This document shows positions 7,493 through 14,467 of a stretch of 17,424 bases of DNA, one piece after another; position 1 is the stretch's first letter; each line of letters begins with the position of its first letter. The notes beneath the pieces are model-generated. The model was not told the DNA's origin. It worked only from the letters and a program-made list of their open reading frames with translations, and did no database searches. Location: contig DAIOHQ010000087.1 in NCBI GenBank assembly GCA_036744635.1, positions 1 to 17,424 of the forward strand. The letters run 5' to 3'. The DNA comes from DAIOHQ01 sp036744635. GTDB lineage: Bacteria > Planctomycetota > Phycisphaerae > Tepidisphaerales > Tepidisphaeraceae. Made by a program: the position numbers and the translations under genes.

Positions 7493-8375
7493 ATTCCGAA
7501 TACTCACACCAGGTCTTCGGCGTCTCCCACACCGTCACCGCCGCCAGGGCCGGCAGCCTGGCCTTCAACATGCGGTAGATCACCATCGCGATGTTCTCCA
7601 CCGTCGGGATCAACTCGCGAAAGGCATCTACCTCCACATTCAAATTCTTGTGGTCCAGTTTGTCGATGACCGTCGCCCCGACAATTCGCTCCAGTTCCGG
7701 CACGTCCACGATCACCCCGTTCCCATCCGGCCGGCCCGCCACCGTCACCTGCACCTCGTAATTGTGCCCGTGGCCGTGCGGGTTGTTGCACTTGCCGAAG
7801 GTGCGGCGGTTCTCCTCCTCCGACATTTTCGGATTATGCAGCCGATGCGATGCCGAAAACTCAAACTTCTGATTCAACTTCACCATGGCCGGCTCCTGAT
7901 GCTCAATGCCAAGCGACAGAAAGGGACTCAAAAAAAGCTGCACGCGTTCCAGCCTGGTGGGGCAGACATTCTTGTCTGTCTGCGGTGGGGCAGATATTCC
8001 TGTCTGCGGTGGGGCAGATATTCCTGTCTGCGGTGGGGCAGACATTCCTGTCTGCCTCGGCTGGAATCCGCTGCTGAGCACCTCGAACACCCGCCCCAGC
8101 ACGTTCCCGCCTCCCCCGAACGCGCGTTCCGCCAGCGCACCCGCCACCAGCGGCACCGCCTGCCGGCGCACCGCCTCGTCAATCTCCTTGATGTTCAATA
8201 AGTATTGGCTGGCGGCGTTCAACTCCCCCGCCACCGTGCAGCGCAGCACAAAGAACTGCCCCGCCCCCCGCAGCGATGGATATCCCGCATAGCTGTTGGA
8301 AGGCCTGCCCTGCGCCATGGCCGCACTCTCGCCGGCATTCACCGCAAAGCGCACTTCCCGCGTCAGTCGAAACAT
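7488..8375 (-). CDS. Tandem 6-pyruvoyl-tetrahydropterin synthase / QueD-like protein
   Basis: The product is 295 residues. The C-terminal half (about 165-295) is a canonical PTPS/QueD domain: zinc-binding H177 (FSASHRLH) and H202, H204 (HGHGHNY), catalytic C196 (FGKCNN), LDHKNLN and the substrate-binding Glu in WETPKTWCEY. Members convert 7,8-dihydroneopterin triphosphate to a tetrahydropterin or to 6-carboxytetrahydropterin. The N-terminal half (about 1-100; REVRFAVN, FFVLRCTVAGELN, NIKEIDEAVRR) resembles a PTPS domain without zinc histidines, so it is probably structural. Residues 104-143 come from a palindromic repeat array inserted in frame. The start at 8375 has a consensus -10 only 6 bases upstream and no clear ribosome site. 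The exact pterin product cannot be told from sequence. Confidence 0.85.
   Translation of the reverse strand: MFRLTREVRFAVNAGESAAMAQGRPSNSYAGYPSLRGAGQFFVLRCTVAGELNAASQYLLNIKEIDEAVRRQAVPLVAGALAERAFGGGGNVLGRVFEVLSSGFQPRQTGMSAPPQTGISAPPQTGISAPPQTDKNVCPTRLERVQLFLSPFLSLGIEHQEPAMVKLNQKFEFSASHRLHNPKMSEEENRRTFGKCNNPHGHGHNYEVQVTVAGRPDGNGVIVDVPELERIVGATVIDKLDHKNLNVEVDAFRELIPTVENIAMVIYRMLKARLPALAAVTVWETPKTWCEYSES
7947..8066. repeat. Palindromic repeat array inserted in the PTPS-like gene
   Basis: The element is 120 bp, bounded by inverted TTCCAGCC (7947-7954) and GGCTGGAA (8059-8066). Inside are four tandem units starting GGTGGGGCAG: 7956-7983 (28 bases, carrying an extra CTGT), then three of 24 bases at 7984-8007, 8008-8031 and 8032-8055. 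Each unit holds the palindrome GGCAGAYA-TTCC-TGTCTGC. The 24-base units translate as repeated SAPPQTGI. The total length is divisible by three, so the host frame is kept. A single related unit lies at 17370-17393. Confidence 0.85.
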
Positions 8376-8381
8376 GCCTTC

Positions 8382-8387
8382 ATTATA
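8382..8387 (-). promoter_or_regulatory. Consensus -10 element for the PTPS-like gene
   Basis: A perfect TATAAT on the minus strand ends 6 bases before the ATG at 8375, which would place the transcription start at or next to the start codon. AAGG lies in the gap but would be upstream of or at the transcript start. No strong -35 is seen. Confidence 0.5.
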
Positions 8388-8421
8388 GCGTAAGCGCCGG
8401 ATGGGTCCCCAAGTGCTGACA

Positions 8422-8805
8422 TTACGCCGCGGATCGCTGCAGGGTGTGCTGAATCCGTGCCAACAGACATGGCCAGGTCATCGGCTTCACCAGATAATCG
8501 CACGCCCCCAGTTCCTTCGCCCGCGATTGCACCCGCGGGTCGGTTAGTGCCGAGAACATCATCACCGCGGTTCCCTCCAGCTCCTGCTCCTGCCGCACTT
8601 CCGACAGCAACTCCAAACCGTCCACCTTGGGCATCATGATGTCCAGGATCAGCAGGTCCGGCCGCTCCCGCTTCACCATCTCCATCGCCTGCGTGCTGTC
8701 GCACAGGTGCTTGACGGCAAACCCCGCCCGCTTCAACAGGCGCAACAGCGGCCTGCAATTATCCTCATGGTCATCTACAATCAGGATGGATGTCTCTTGC
8801 TGCAT
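8422..8805 (-). CDS. Single-domain response regulator (CheY-like)
   Basis: The product is 127 residues from the ATG at 8805; a TTG at 8835 in the same frame would add ten residues. It is a receiver domain with all key positions: acidic pair D11-D12 (VDDHED), phospho-acceptor D55 (LLILDIMMP), S85 (FSAL) and K107 (YLVKP). There is no output domain, so it would signal by protein contact. No histidine kinase is adjacent, so its partner is elsewhere. Neither start has a good Shine-Dalgarno. It is separated from the preceding PEP-CTERM gene by a terminator and lies 47 bases before the PTPS-like gene on the same strand. Confidence 0.9.
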   Translation of the reverse strand: MQQETSILIVDDHEDNCRPLLRLLKRAGFAVKHLCDSTQAMEMVKRERPDLLILDIMMPKVDGLELLSEVRQEQELEGTAVMMFSALTDPRVQSRAKELGACDYLVKPMTWPCLLARIQHTLQRSAA

Positions 8806-8847
8806 CGGTCGAAACGATCGCCGCTTCGCCTGCAAATCGCCAGGTCT

Positions 8848-8883
8848 GACAAAAGTGAAAGCCCTCTCCCTTCGGCGAGGGCT
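8848..8883 (-). terminator. Intrinsic terminator of the PEP-CTERM gene
   Basis: On the minus strand AGCCCTC (8883-8877) pairs with GAGGGCT (8866-8860) around a ten-base loop and is followed by TTCACTTTTG. It starts 22 bases after the stop codon of the gene ending at 8906. This is a standard factor-independent terminator shape. Confidence 0.75.
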
Positions 8884-8905
8884 AACGGGATCGCACAGCT
8901 ACTCA

Positions 8906-9973
8906 TTAACGGCTCTGGCGGCGGCGACGGGGGGCCAGTGTCATTGCGGCCAGCGCCAGCAGGGAAAGAGAACCCGGTTCGGGAACGGTTTGGAACGCGA
9001 AGAAATCGGTTGTCACCAGCGATCCGCCGCCGCTGTTCACCTGGAATCGCAATGCGTTGCCGGTGAAGGGCGTCAGATCGAAGAAGTTCGGGCCATTGGC
9101 GATGCCGCCGGTCGCGGTGTAGAGCGTCGTGGGGAACGTGGTTCCGCCATCCGTCGAGCCGAGGATCGAATAATTCGCCGTGCTGTTGGCGCCCTGCGAC
9201 ATCAGGCCGAAGCGGCGGAAGTCGATGTTGCGGTCGAACACGAATTTCGCCCCCGTGCCGTTGCCGTAACTGCCCAGGTAATTTCCGCCGAGGCTGGTCG
9301 GATTGTCTTCGGGGAAGGTGTTGGTACCGCTGTTGGCGAACACCGGCCCGCTGTCTGGGGTGAACGTGACGTGCGTGCCCGCGCCGTAGCCGGAATTGGC
9401 GATCAGGTCGATGTTCGCGCCCGGATCCAGGCCTGCTCCGCTTGCGCCGAAAGCGCGCAGCGAACCCAGCGACCACCAGTTCTCATTGCCGGAGCCTTGA
9501 TGGTTCGCCTGATAACCCGTGCCGGTCAGACGCAGATATTCCGTATCGACTGCGCTGCTCAACGTGATCGTCACATTGTTCCCGCTCGCCGCCAGAGACG
9601 ACGGTGCAGTCGTCCACGTAGAGCCATTCGGTGACGTTTCCACCGTCGCCGCCGTGATGTTGTAGCCGGTAAAACTGTCCCAATTGCGCAGCGTCTGGAT
9701 GTTGCGCTGCGTACCGGCGCCGAAGTCCATCGTCACGGCGATATTGCTACCGTCATTTGGCCCTTTGACGAAGTAAGCCGCACCGGTCCAATGGTCGCCC
9801 GTCAAGTCGGCTGGGGTGCCGATTTGGCTTCCCACCGGCGCGGCGCTGAACAAGACCGCGTCGGAGTTGAGGACATTGACGTTTTCCCGATTGGAGAACG
9901 TCACCGGTGCCGCTTGGGCCGCCGTCGTCAAGTACAATCCCGCCAAGCCGCCAACCAGCGCGATTAATTTCAC
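8906..9973 (-). CDS. PEP-CTERM-anchored surface protein with discoidin-like domain
   Basis: The product is 355 residues from a GTG at 9973. I chose this start because GGAGG lies 5 bases before it and a signal peptide follows immediately (KLIALVGGLAGLYLTTAAQA); the ATG at 9988 lacks a ribosome site. The C-terminus is VPEPGSLSLLALAAMTLAPRRRR: the PEP motif, a short hydrophobic helix and an Arg cluster, the sorting signal recognised by exosortases in this system. The middle is rich in Gly, Asn, Ser and Thr. Residues about 100-185 (VETSPNGSTW, EYLRLTGTG) resemble an F5/8 type C (discoidin) carbohydrate-binding fold. It is likely an extracellular or outer-surface adhesive protein. The exosortase gene is not in the window. 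It is transcribed divergently from an AraC-family regulator. Confidence 0.85.
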   Translation of the reverse strand: MKLIALVGGLAGLYLTTAAQAAPVTFSNRENVNVLNSDAVLFSAAPVGSQIGTPADLTGDHWTGAAYFVKGPNDGSNIAVTMDFGAGTQRNIQTLRNWDSFTGYNITAATVETSPNGSTWTTAPSSLAASGNNVTITLSSAVDTEYLRLTGTGYQANHQGSGNENWWSLGSLRAFGASGAGLDPGANIDLIANSGYGAGTHVTFTPDSGPVFANSGTNTFPEDNPTSLGGNYLGSYGNGTGAKFVFDRNIDFRRFGLMSQGANSTANYSILGSTDGGTTFPTTLYTATGGIANGPNFFDLTPFTGNALRFQVNSGGGSLVTTDFFAFQTVPEPGSLSLLALAAMTLAPRRRRQSR

Positions 9974-10030
9974 CGAAACCTCCAGCATCTGGAAAAGAAT
10001 TGAGCGTCCAAGCCGAACGATGCGAAAAAT

Positions 10031-10036
10031 ATTATA
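10031..10036 (-). promoter_or_regulatory. -10 element for the PEP-CTERM gene
   Basis: TATAAT on the minus strand, with a weak -35 (TTCAAT) 16 bases upstream. This gives a leader of about 50 bases to the GTG at 9973, which leaves room for the strong GGAGG. It lies in the intergenic region shared with the AraC-family gene. Confidence 0.5.
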
Positions 10037-10063
10037 GATTCCCTGGCGCGCTATTGAATGGCT

Positions 10064-10102
10064 AATTTGGCCGTCAGCATGTACAATTTGGCGGACAAGA
10101 TG
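10064..10102 (+). promoter_or_regulatory. Direct repeat, candidate operator of the AraC-family regulator
   Basis: Two 18-base direct repeats begin at 10064 (AATTTGGCCGTCAGCATG) and 10085 (AATTTGGCGGACAAGATG), with 14 of 18 positions identical and a 21-bp period, two turns of the helix. AraC-type proteins commonly bind direct half-sites at this spacing. The second copy overlaps a possible -10 (TACAAT, 10082-10087) and ends 4 bases before the regulator ATG, so autorepression is plausible. Assignment to this regulator is inference. Confidence 0.55.
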
Positions 10103-10106
10103 CACC

Positions 10107-10967
10107 ATGTCCGATGCGTTTGAATTCAAAGTGCTCGCCCCCGTCTGTCCGCCGTCGCCTTTGGGTCAGGTGACGCAAGGCGGCTATTACCCCAAGCTCG
10201 TGCCGATGCCCGTCATGCGGGATTTGGGCGCGTACGCTTTGGTCTACTTCCTAGAGGGGCCTTGCTTCTACGAGGATACTACTGGGCAGCGAGCAAGGAT
10301 CCAGGCGGGCGACCTGCTGCTCCTGTTTCCGGGAAGAGGCCATCGCTACGGAGCGGTGGAGGCCAATCGCTGGAGCCATCTGTCTCTCGTGTTTCAAGGC
10401 CCGCTGTTCGATTTGTGGCGGCAGGCCGATCTGATCTCGCCGGAGCGGCCAATCCATCATCTCCGACCGCTGGAATACTGGCGGGAGCGATTGGCGGCCA
10501 TTGTGGATGGATTGGCAGAGGTTGGGATTTACCAAAGCGTTGAGCTGCTCTGCCGGGTGCAGCATTTCCTGCTGGATGCGCTTCGCCAATCCGCCGGCAG
10601 CGCCGAGCCGGATCGGGACGAGCAATGGCTGGCGAAGGCGCGCGCCTCGCTGAGCCGTGCCGATCGGTTGAGCGGCGACATCGTCGCCAGCAGCGCCGCG
10701 GGCATGGGAATGAGCTACGACGCCTTCCGCCGGCGATTCACCCGCTTGGCCGGCATCTCCCCCGGCCGGTATTGCGCCCGGCATGTCATGGACCTGGCCT
10801 GCCGGCTGCTGAAGGAGCCGGAGGCGCGGATCGCGGACACGGCAGAAAGACTCGGCTTCTGCGACGAGTTTCACTTCTCCAAACGCTTCAAGCAGATCAT
10901 GGGAATGTCGCCCCGCGACTTTCATCATCAGGCGTCAGAAAGGACCAGGGCGAAAGGGCGTGGTTAG
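10107..10967 (+). CDS. AraC-family transcriptional regulator
   Basis: The product is 286 residues. The N-terminal half (about 1-150) is a cupin-like ligand-binding domain, with AGDLLLLFPGRGHRYGA typical of the family's sugar-sensing members. The C-terminal half (about 175-275) carries the two helix-turn-helix motifs: SAAGMGMSYDAFRRRFTRLAGISPGRY, split here only by description, and IADTAERLGF followed by FHFSKRFKQIMGMSPRDFH, the standard AraC signature. It probably controls a sugar or surface gene; the divergent PEP-CTERM gene is the nearest candidate. The start is the ATG at 10107, with no strong ribosome site. A direct repeat with 21-bp spacing lies directly upstream. Confidence 0.93.
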   Translation: MSDAFEFKVLAPVCPPSPLGQVTQGGYYPKLVPMPVMRDLGAYALVYFLEGPCFYEDTTGQRARIQAGDLLLLFPGRGHRYGAVEANRWSHLSLVFQGPLFDLWRQADLISPERPIHHLRPLEYWRERLAAIVDGLAEVGIYQSVELLCRVQHFLLDALRQSAGSAEPDRDEQWLAKARASLSRADRLSGDIVASSAAGMGMSYDAFRRRFTRLAGISPGRYCARHVMDLACRLLKEPEARIADTAERLGFCDEFHFSKRFKQIMGMSPRDFHHQASERTRAKGRG

Positions 10968-11010
10968 ATCGCCTGACTCGGTTCTCCGCAGCCAACTTCA
11001 CCCCATTCGT

Positions 11011-12816
11011 TTACCCCTGCTTTCCCTGCAACTCCTCCCACCGCGCGTACAGCCCCTCGACACGCTGCTGGGCCTCGTGAACCTTTTCGCAAGCCACGTG
11101 CAGCTTTTCCCGGTCGGCCAGCACCTTTGGGTCCTCCATCTCCTTCTGCAGCCGCGCCAAATCCTCCTCGTCCGTCATGATCTTCTCTTCCATCTGCTCC
11201 CACTCGCGCTGTTCCAGATAGGACAGCTTCTTCGCCGGCTTCTTCTCCTGGCCAGCCGCCTTGGGCGCTGGCCGGGATGCCGCGGCATCGGCCTGCCGTG
11301 CCATCTCCTGCGCCCGCTCATACTGCGAGTAATCCGCATAGAGATGGGCGTCTCCCTTACCGTCGAGTCCCAGCAGCTCGGTGCTCAGGCGGTCGAGCAT
11401 GAACCGGTCATGGGTCACCAGCACGATCGCGCCGGCAAAGTCTTCGAGGCTCTCCTCCAGCACCTCCAGCGATGAGATATCCAGATCGTTGGTCGGCTCG
11501 TCGAGGATCAGCAGGTCGGCCGGCTGCACCATGAGCTGCGCGATCAAAATCCGCGCCTGCTCGCCGCCGGACAGCGCCCCCACCGGCATATCCAGTTGCT
11601 CGGTTCCAAACAAAAAACGCTTCGCCCACGAGGAGACGTGGGTCGATCCATCGCGCAAATAAACCGTATCGCCGCTCGGCGACAGCGCCCGCCGCAGCGT
11701 CACCGTCCGGTCGAGCTGACGCCGCGCCTGATCGAATATCACAATCCGCAATCCATCGGCGCGCACGATCTGACCCTTGTCCGGCTCCAGTTCACCGCTC
11801 AGCAATCGAATCAACGTCGTCTTGCCCGATCCATTCGGTCCCAGCAATCCCAGCTTCGTCCCCGGCGAGAGCACGAAGTTCACATCGGTGAACAGCGTCC
11901 GCCCGCCGAGGGTTTTCTCCACTCCCTTGGTTTCCAGCAGCTTGCGGGTCTTGCGATTGGTCGCGGCGAAGTCAATCGACAACGCCTGGTCCTGCGCCGT
12001 GCGCACGTTCAGCTCGGCCAGGTCCTTCATCATGGCATTGGCGTTTTCGATCCGCCCTTTCGCCTTGGTCGTGCGCGCCTTGGCCCCGCGCTGCAACCAC
12101 TCGATCTCCCGCCGGACCCGGCTGGCCAAAGCCACGCGCTGGCTCTGCTGGGCCGCCAGAAATTCCTCGCGCTTTTCCAGAAACGCGCTGTACGCCCCGT
12201 TCACGCTGAAAAATCCCTCCGGGTACGCGCGATTCAGCTCAACCACGCGGTTGGTCGCATTTTGCAGAAAATAGCGATCATGGCTGACCAGCAGAAACGC
12301 AAACTGCGCGCTCTTCAGCAGCTTCTCCAGCCACAGGATTCCTTCCAAATCGAGATGATTGGTCGGCTCATCGAGCAGCAGCAATTCCGGCTCGCGCACG
12401 AGTTGCCGCGCGATCGACAACCGCTTTTTCCATCCCCCCGACAGGTTGGCCACGTGTTCATCCGCCTGGGTGAACGCCAGCCGGCTCAGCGTGATCGCAA
12501 CCCGCGTCAGCCACTGGTGTTCCTGCATGTGTTCCTCGCGCAGAGACTCGATGAGCACTTCGCGCGGCGTCGTGTCCGGCGGAAACACATCTTCCTGCGG
12601 CACGTATCCCAGCTTCAATCCCCGTTTGCGCGTCAAATCCCCGGTGTCGGCCTGCTCCAGGCCCGCAATGATCTTCAACAGCGTTGATTTCCCCGACCCA
12701 TTCGGCCCGATCAGCCCCACCCGCTCGCCTTCGGAAAAATTCAGGGTGATCCCGCGAAACAGCGGCCGAACGCCGAACGACTTGCTCAAAGAATCCGCAC
12801 CGATCAGTAACACCAT
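11011..12816 (-). CDS. uup: ABC-F family ATPase, Uup type
   Basis: The product is 601 residues from the ATG at 12816; a GTG at 12852 would add twelve less convincing residues. It has two ABC ATPase domains without membrane segments. Domain 1: Walker A GPNGSGKST, signature LSGGWKKR, Walker B LLLLDEPTNHLD. Domain 2: GPNGSGKTT, LSGGEQAR, LLILDEPTNDLD. A charged linker joins them, and the C-terminus (about 525-601; LSYLEQREWEQMEEKI, MEDPKVL) is a coiled coil as in Uup. ABC-F proteins act on ribosomes, resolving stalled translation or giving antibiotic resistance; Uup itself has also been linked to DNA-related phenotypes. The second-domain linker and C-terminal coiled coil favour Uup over EttA. 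There is no Shine-Dalgarno; a -10-like TACAAT lies 6 bases before the ATG. Confidence 0.93.
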   Translation of the reverse strand: MVLLIGADSLSKSFGVRPLFRGITLNFSEGERVGLIGPNGSGKSTLLKIIAGLEQADTGDLTRKRGLKLGYVPQEDVFPPDTTPREVLIESLREEHMQEHQWLTRVAITLSRLAFTQADEHVANLSGGWKKRLSIARQLVREPELLLLDEPTNHLDLEGILWLEKLLKSAQFAFLLVSHDRYFLQNATNRVVELNRAYPEGFFSVNGAYSAFLEKREEFLAAQQSQRVALASRVRREIEWLQRGAKARTTKAKGRIENANAMMKDLAELNVRTAQDQALSIDFAATNRKTRKLLETKGVEKTLGGRTLFTDVNFVLSPGTKLGLLGPNGSGKTTLIRLLSGELEPDKGQIVRADGLRIVIFDQARRQLDRTVTLRRALSPSGDTVYLRDGSTHVSSWAKRFLFGTEQLDMPVGALSGGEQARILIAQLMVQPADLLILDEPTNDLDISSLEVLEESLEDFAGAIVLVTHDRFMLDRLSTELLGLDGKGDAHLYADYSQYERAQEMARQADAAASRPAPKAAGQEKKPAKKLSYLEQREWEQMEEKIMTDEEDLARLQKEMEDPKVLADREKLHVACEKVHEAQQRVEGLYARWEELQGKQG

Positions 12817-12822
12817 GGCGCG

Positions 12823-12828
12823 ATTGTA
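12823..12828 (-). promoter_or_regulatory. Possible -10 element for the ABC-F gene
   Basis: TACAAT on the minus strand ends 6 bases before the ATG at 12816. No Shine-Dalgarno is present, so the mRNA may be leaderless. The arrangement matches that before the PTPS-like gene. Confidence 0.4.
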
Positions 12829-13251
12829 GTTTGCACCCACTCCCTTCACCACCTCGCCGCGCGGCGACCTGCGGCTCAGCCGCCAGCAGTTGCCATGTTA
12901 AGGCAGGCAACACGAGCGGCGGACTTCGCGGCCATCGCAACAAGTCTTTGGCGGTCGGGAAGATTTTCTTGCTATCGGACGTTATTTGTTCTAAGTTAGC
13001 ACACGGTTGAGCGGTGACGCCGAACCCATCGAAATCGTGTGTCGGCGCACCGATGTTAATCTGGGGGTTTCCCCGTTTTCTTAGTTGGCCGCAAGACCAA
13101 TTAAGAGGAAGCAGCGTACAATAGGGTTGTTCTCTTAGTCTGCGGCAGTTGCACATCATTCTTATCTCCATCATCACTGCCAACGATGATCCGGCCCGTA
13201 ATCCACCTGGCGGGCCAACAGAGGACAACTTGAGGTGGTATGTAGCAGTTC
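12829..13251. other. Intergenic region between divergent ABC-F and kinase genes
   Basis: This stretch of about 420 bases has no credible gene; the open frames crossing it are shadows with no family features. A possible promoter for the kinase is TACAAT at 13117-13122, giving a leader of about 120 bases. A weaker pair, TTGCTA (12970-12975) and TAAGTT (12993-12998), has 17-bp spacing. The middle part (about 12970-13130) is more AT-rich than the coding DNA around it. No repeat or RNA structure stands out. Confidence 0.5.
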
Positions 13252-14103
13252 ATGGCTCAAAAGCTCCTTCACTACGATGTCCTGGAAAGGCTCGGGGAGG
13301 GTGCGCGCAGCGTCATCTGGCATGTGCGCGACCCCGCGACCGGTAGATCCTTTGCGCTCAAGCACGTCAAGCGTGATGAGCAAAAGGACATCCGTTTCGT
13401 TGAGCAGATGGAGACGGAATTCCAGATCAGCAAGCAGTTTACCCACCCGAACCTACGCCGCACCTACGAGCTGAAGCTTAACAAGAACATGCTGTTGAAG
13501 GTGACTGAGGCCTTCCTGCTGATGGAACTGGTGGATGGCAAAGCTCTCGATGTGCGCGTCCCCAATACGATGCTGGAGATCGTCGATACCTTCATCCAGG
13601 CCGCCAACGGGCTTAAGGCGATGCACGCGATGGGGTTTGCCCATTGTGATATCAAGCCCAACAACATTCTGCGAAACGACGCCGGGCTGGTCAAAGTGAT
13701 CGACTACGGTCAAAGCTGCAAGATCGGCACGATAAAAGAGCGGATTCAAGGAACGCCGGATTACATCGCTCCCGAGCAGGTCAGTCGCCGGCCGATCAGC
13801 GTGCAGACGGATGTGTTCAATCTTGGCGCTACCCTCTACTGGGCGCTGACTCGCCGCAATATTCCGACACTCTATACAGTGAACAAAAAGGGCGATAACA
13901 GCTTCCTGCTCGACACCCGCATCGACACCCCACAGGACCTCGATCCCAAGATTCCCACCGCCCTGTCCAATCTGGTGATGGAGTGCATCTCCACCAAGCC
14001 GCAGAAGCGCCCGGCCGACATGGAGGAAGTGCTCATGCGCCTGGAGCTTTCCAAGCACATCCTGAACAAGCAAGCCAACGCCATGGCCCAGCCCACGCCC
14101 TGA
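13252..14103 (+). CDS. Soluble Hanks-type serine/threonine protein kinase, non-RD
   Basis: The product is 283 residues and is essentially only a kinase domain, with no membrane helix or extra sensor. Visible motifs: glycine loop LGEGARSV (14-21), ATP-binding K37 (FALKHVK), likely alpha-C E56, catalytic loop HCDIKPNN (131-138) with D133, the metal-binding motif as DYG (151-153) instead of DFG, and the APE motif 173-175 (IAPEQ). Cys precedes the catalytic Asp where RD kinases have Arg, so activity need not depend on activation-loop phosphorylation. Catalytic residues are present, so it is probably active. Substrates are unknown. GAGGTGG lies 13 bases before the ATG, too far for a good ribosome site. 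The gene ends 7 bases from the convergent 73-residue membrane-protein gene. Confidence 0.92.
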   Translation: MAQKLLHYDVLERLGEGARSVIWHVRDPATGRSFALKHVKRDEQKDIRFVEQMETEFQISKQFTHPNLRRTYELKLNKNMLLKVTEAFLLMELVDGKALDVRVPNTMLEIVDTFIQAANGLKAMHAMGFAHCDIKPNNILRNDAGLVKVIDYGQSCKIGTIKERIQGTPDYIAPEQVSRRPISVQTDVFNLGATLYWALTRRNIPTLYTVNKKGDNSFLLDTRIDTPQDLDPKIPTALSNLVMECISTKPQKRPADMEEVLMRLELSKHILNKQANAMAQPTP

Positions 14104-14110
14104 CACTTGT

Positions 14111-14332
14111 TCAAGTCACTCCGGGTGATCGGTAGCACGCAATCGCCAGATTGGTCAGCACGGCGCCGGTGAAGACGATCGCGTCGGAGCTGAGCATCTT
14201 CCAGAGCGTCCCATCCTCGCGCGGGATGACCGCCCAGACGCCGAGAATGCCGATCAACACGCCGACGACGATGGCCAGCAGTGAAGTAATGAAGCTGGCG
14301 ACGTTGATCCGCTGAATCGACTGGTCTGTCAT
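14111..14332 (-). CDS. Small two-helix membrane protein, unknown function
   Basis: The product is 73 residues. I chose the ATG at 14332 because AGGAG lies about 6 bases upstream; the longer frame to 14374 adds an unconvincing basic segment. Two hydrophobic helices are visible (about 12-35, SFITSLLAIVVGVLIGILGV, and about 48-67, AIVFTGAVLTNLAIACY), joined by a short polar loop (IPREDGTLWK). I do not recognise a family. It is convergent with the kinase gene, with 7 bases between the two stop codons, and it lies 135 bases after the acyltransferase start region on the same strand as that gene. Confidence 0.7.
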   Translation of the reverse strand: MTDQSIQRINVASFITSLLAIVVGVLIGILGVWAVIPREDGTLWKMLSSDAIVFTGAVLTNLAIACYRSPGVT

Positions 14333-14384
14333 GGCTTTCTCCTTTCGAATCGTCCGCGCCAATGCATGGTGCAAGGCGATGATG

Positions 14385-14390
14385 ATTATA
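14385..14390 (-). promoter_or_regulatory. -10 element for the 73-residue membrane protein
   Basis: Consensus TATAAT on the minus strand, 52 bases before the ATG at 14332. This leaves a short leader that includes the AGGAG ribosome site. No clear -35 at 17 bases. Confidence 0.4.
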
Positions 14391-14467
14391 TGGGAGCGTC
14401 ACCGGATCGATTCAGACTCCGAGTTTTTGAAAGTTGAGAAACTACGCCGCGCGTCCCAACTCATCAG

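Noticed and set aside
7956..8055. The tandem units as a CRISPR array
   Set aside because: The units are contiguous with no unique spacers, are palindromic and are inside a coding frame.
12458..13228. A minus-strand frame crossing the region upstream of the ABC-F gene
   Set aside because: It overlaps the ABC-F gene out of frame and has no family features; the region is better read as intergenic.
14101..14113. Small palindrome CTTG-TT-CAAG spanning the two convergent stop codons as a bidirectional terminator
   Set aside because: The core stem is only 4 bp with no T-run on either side.
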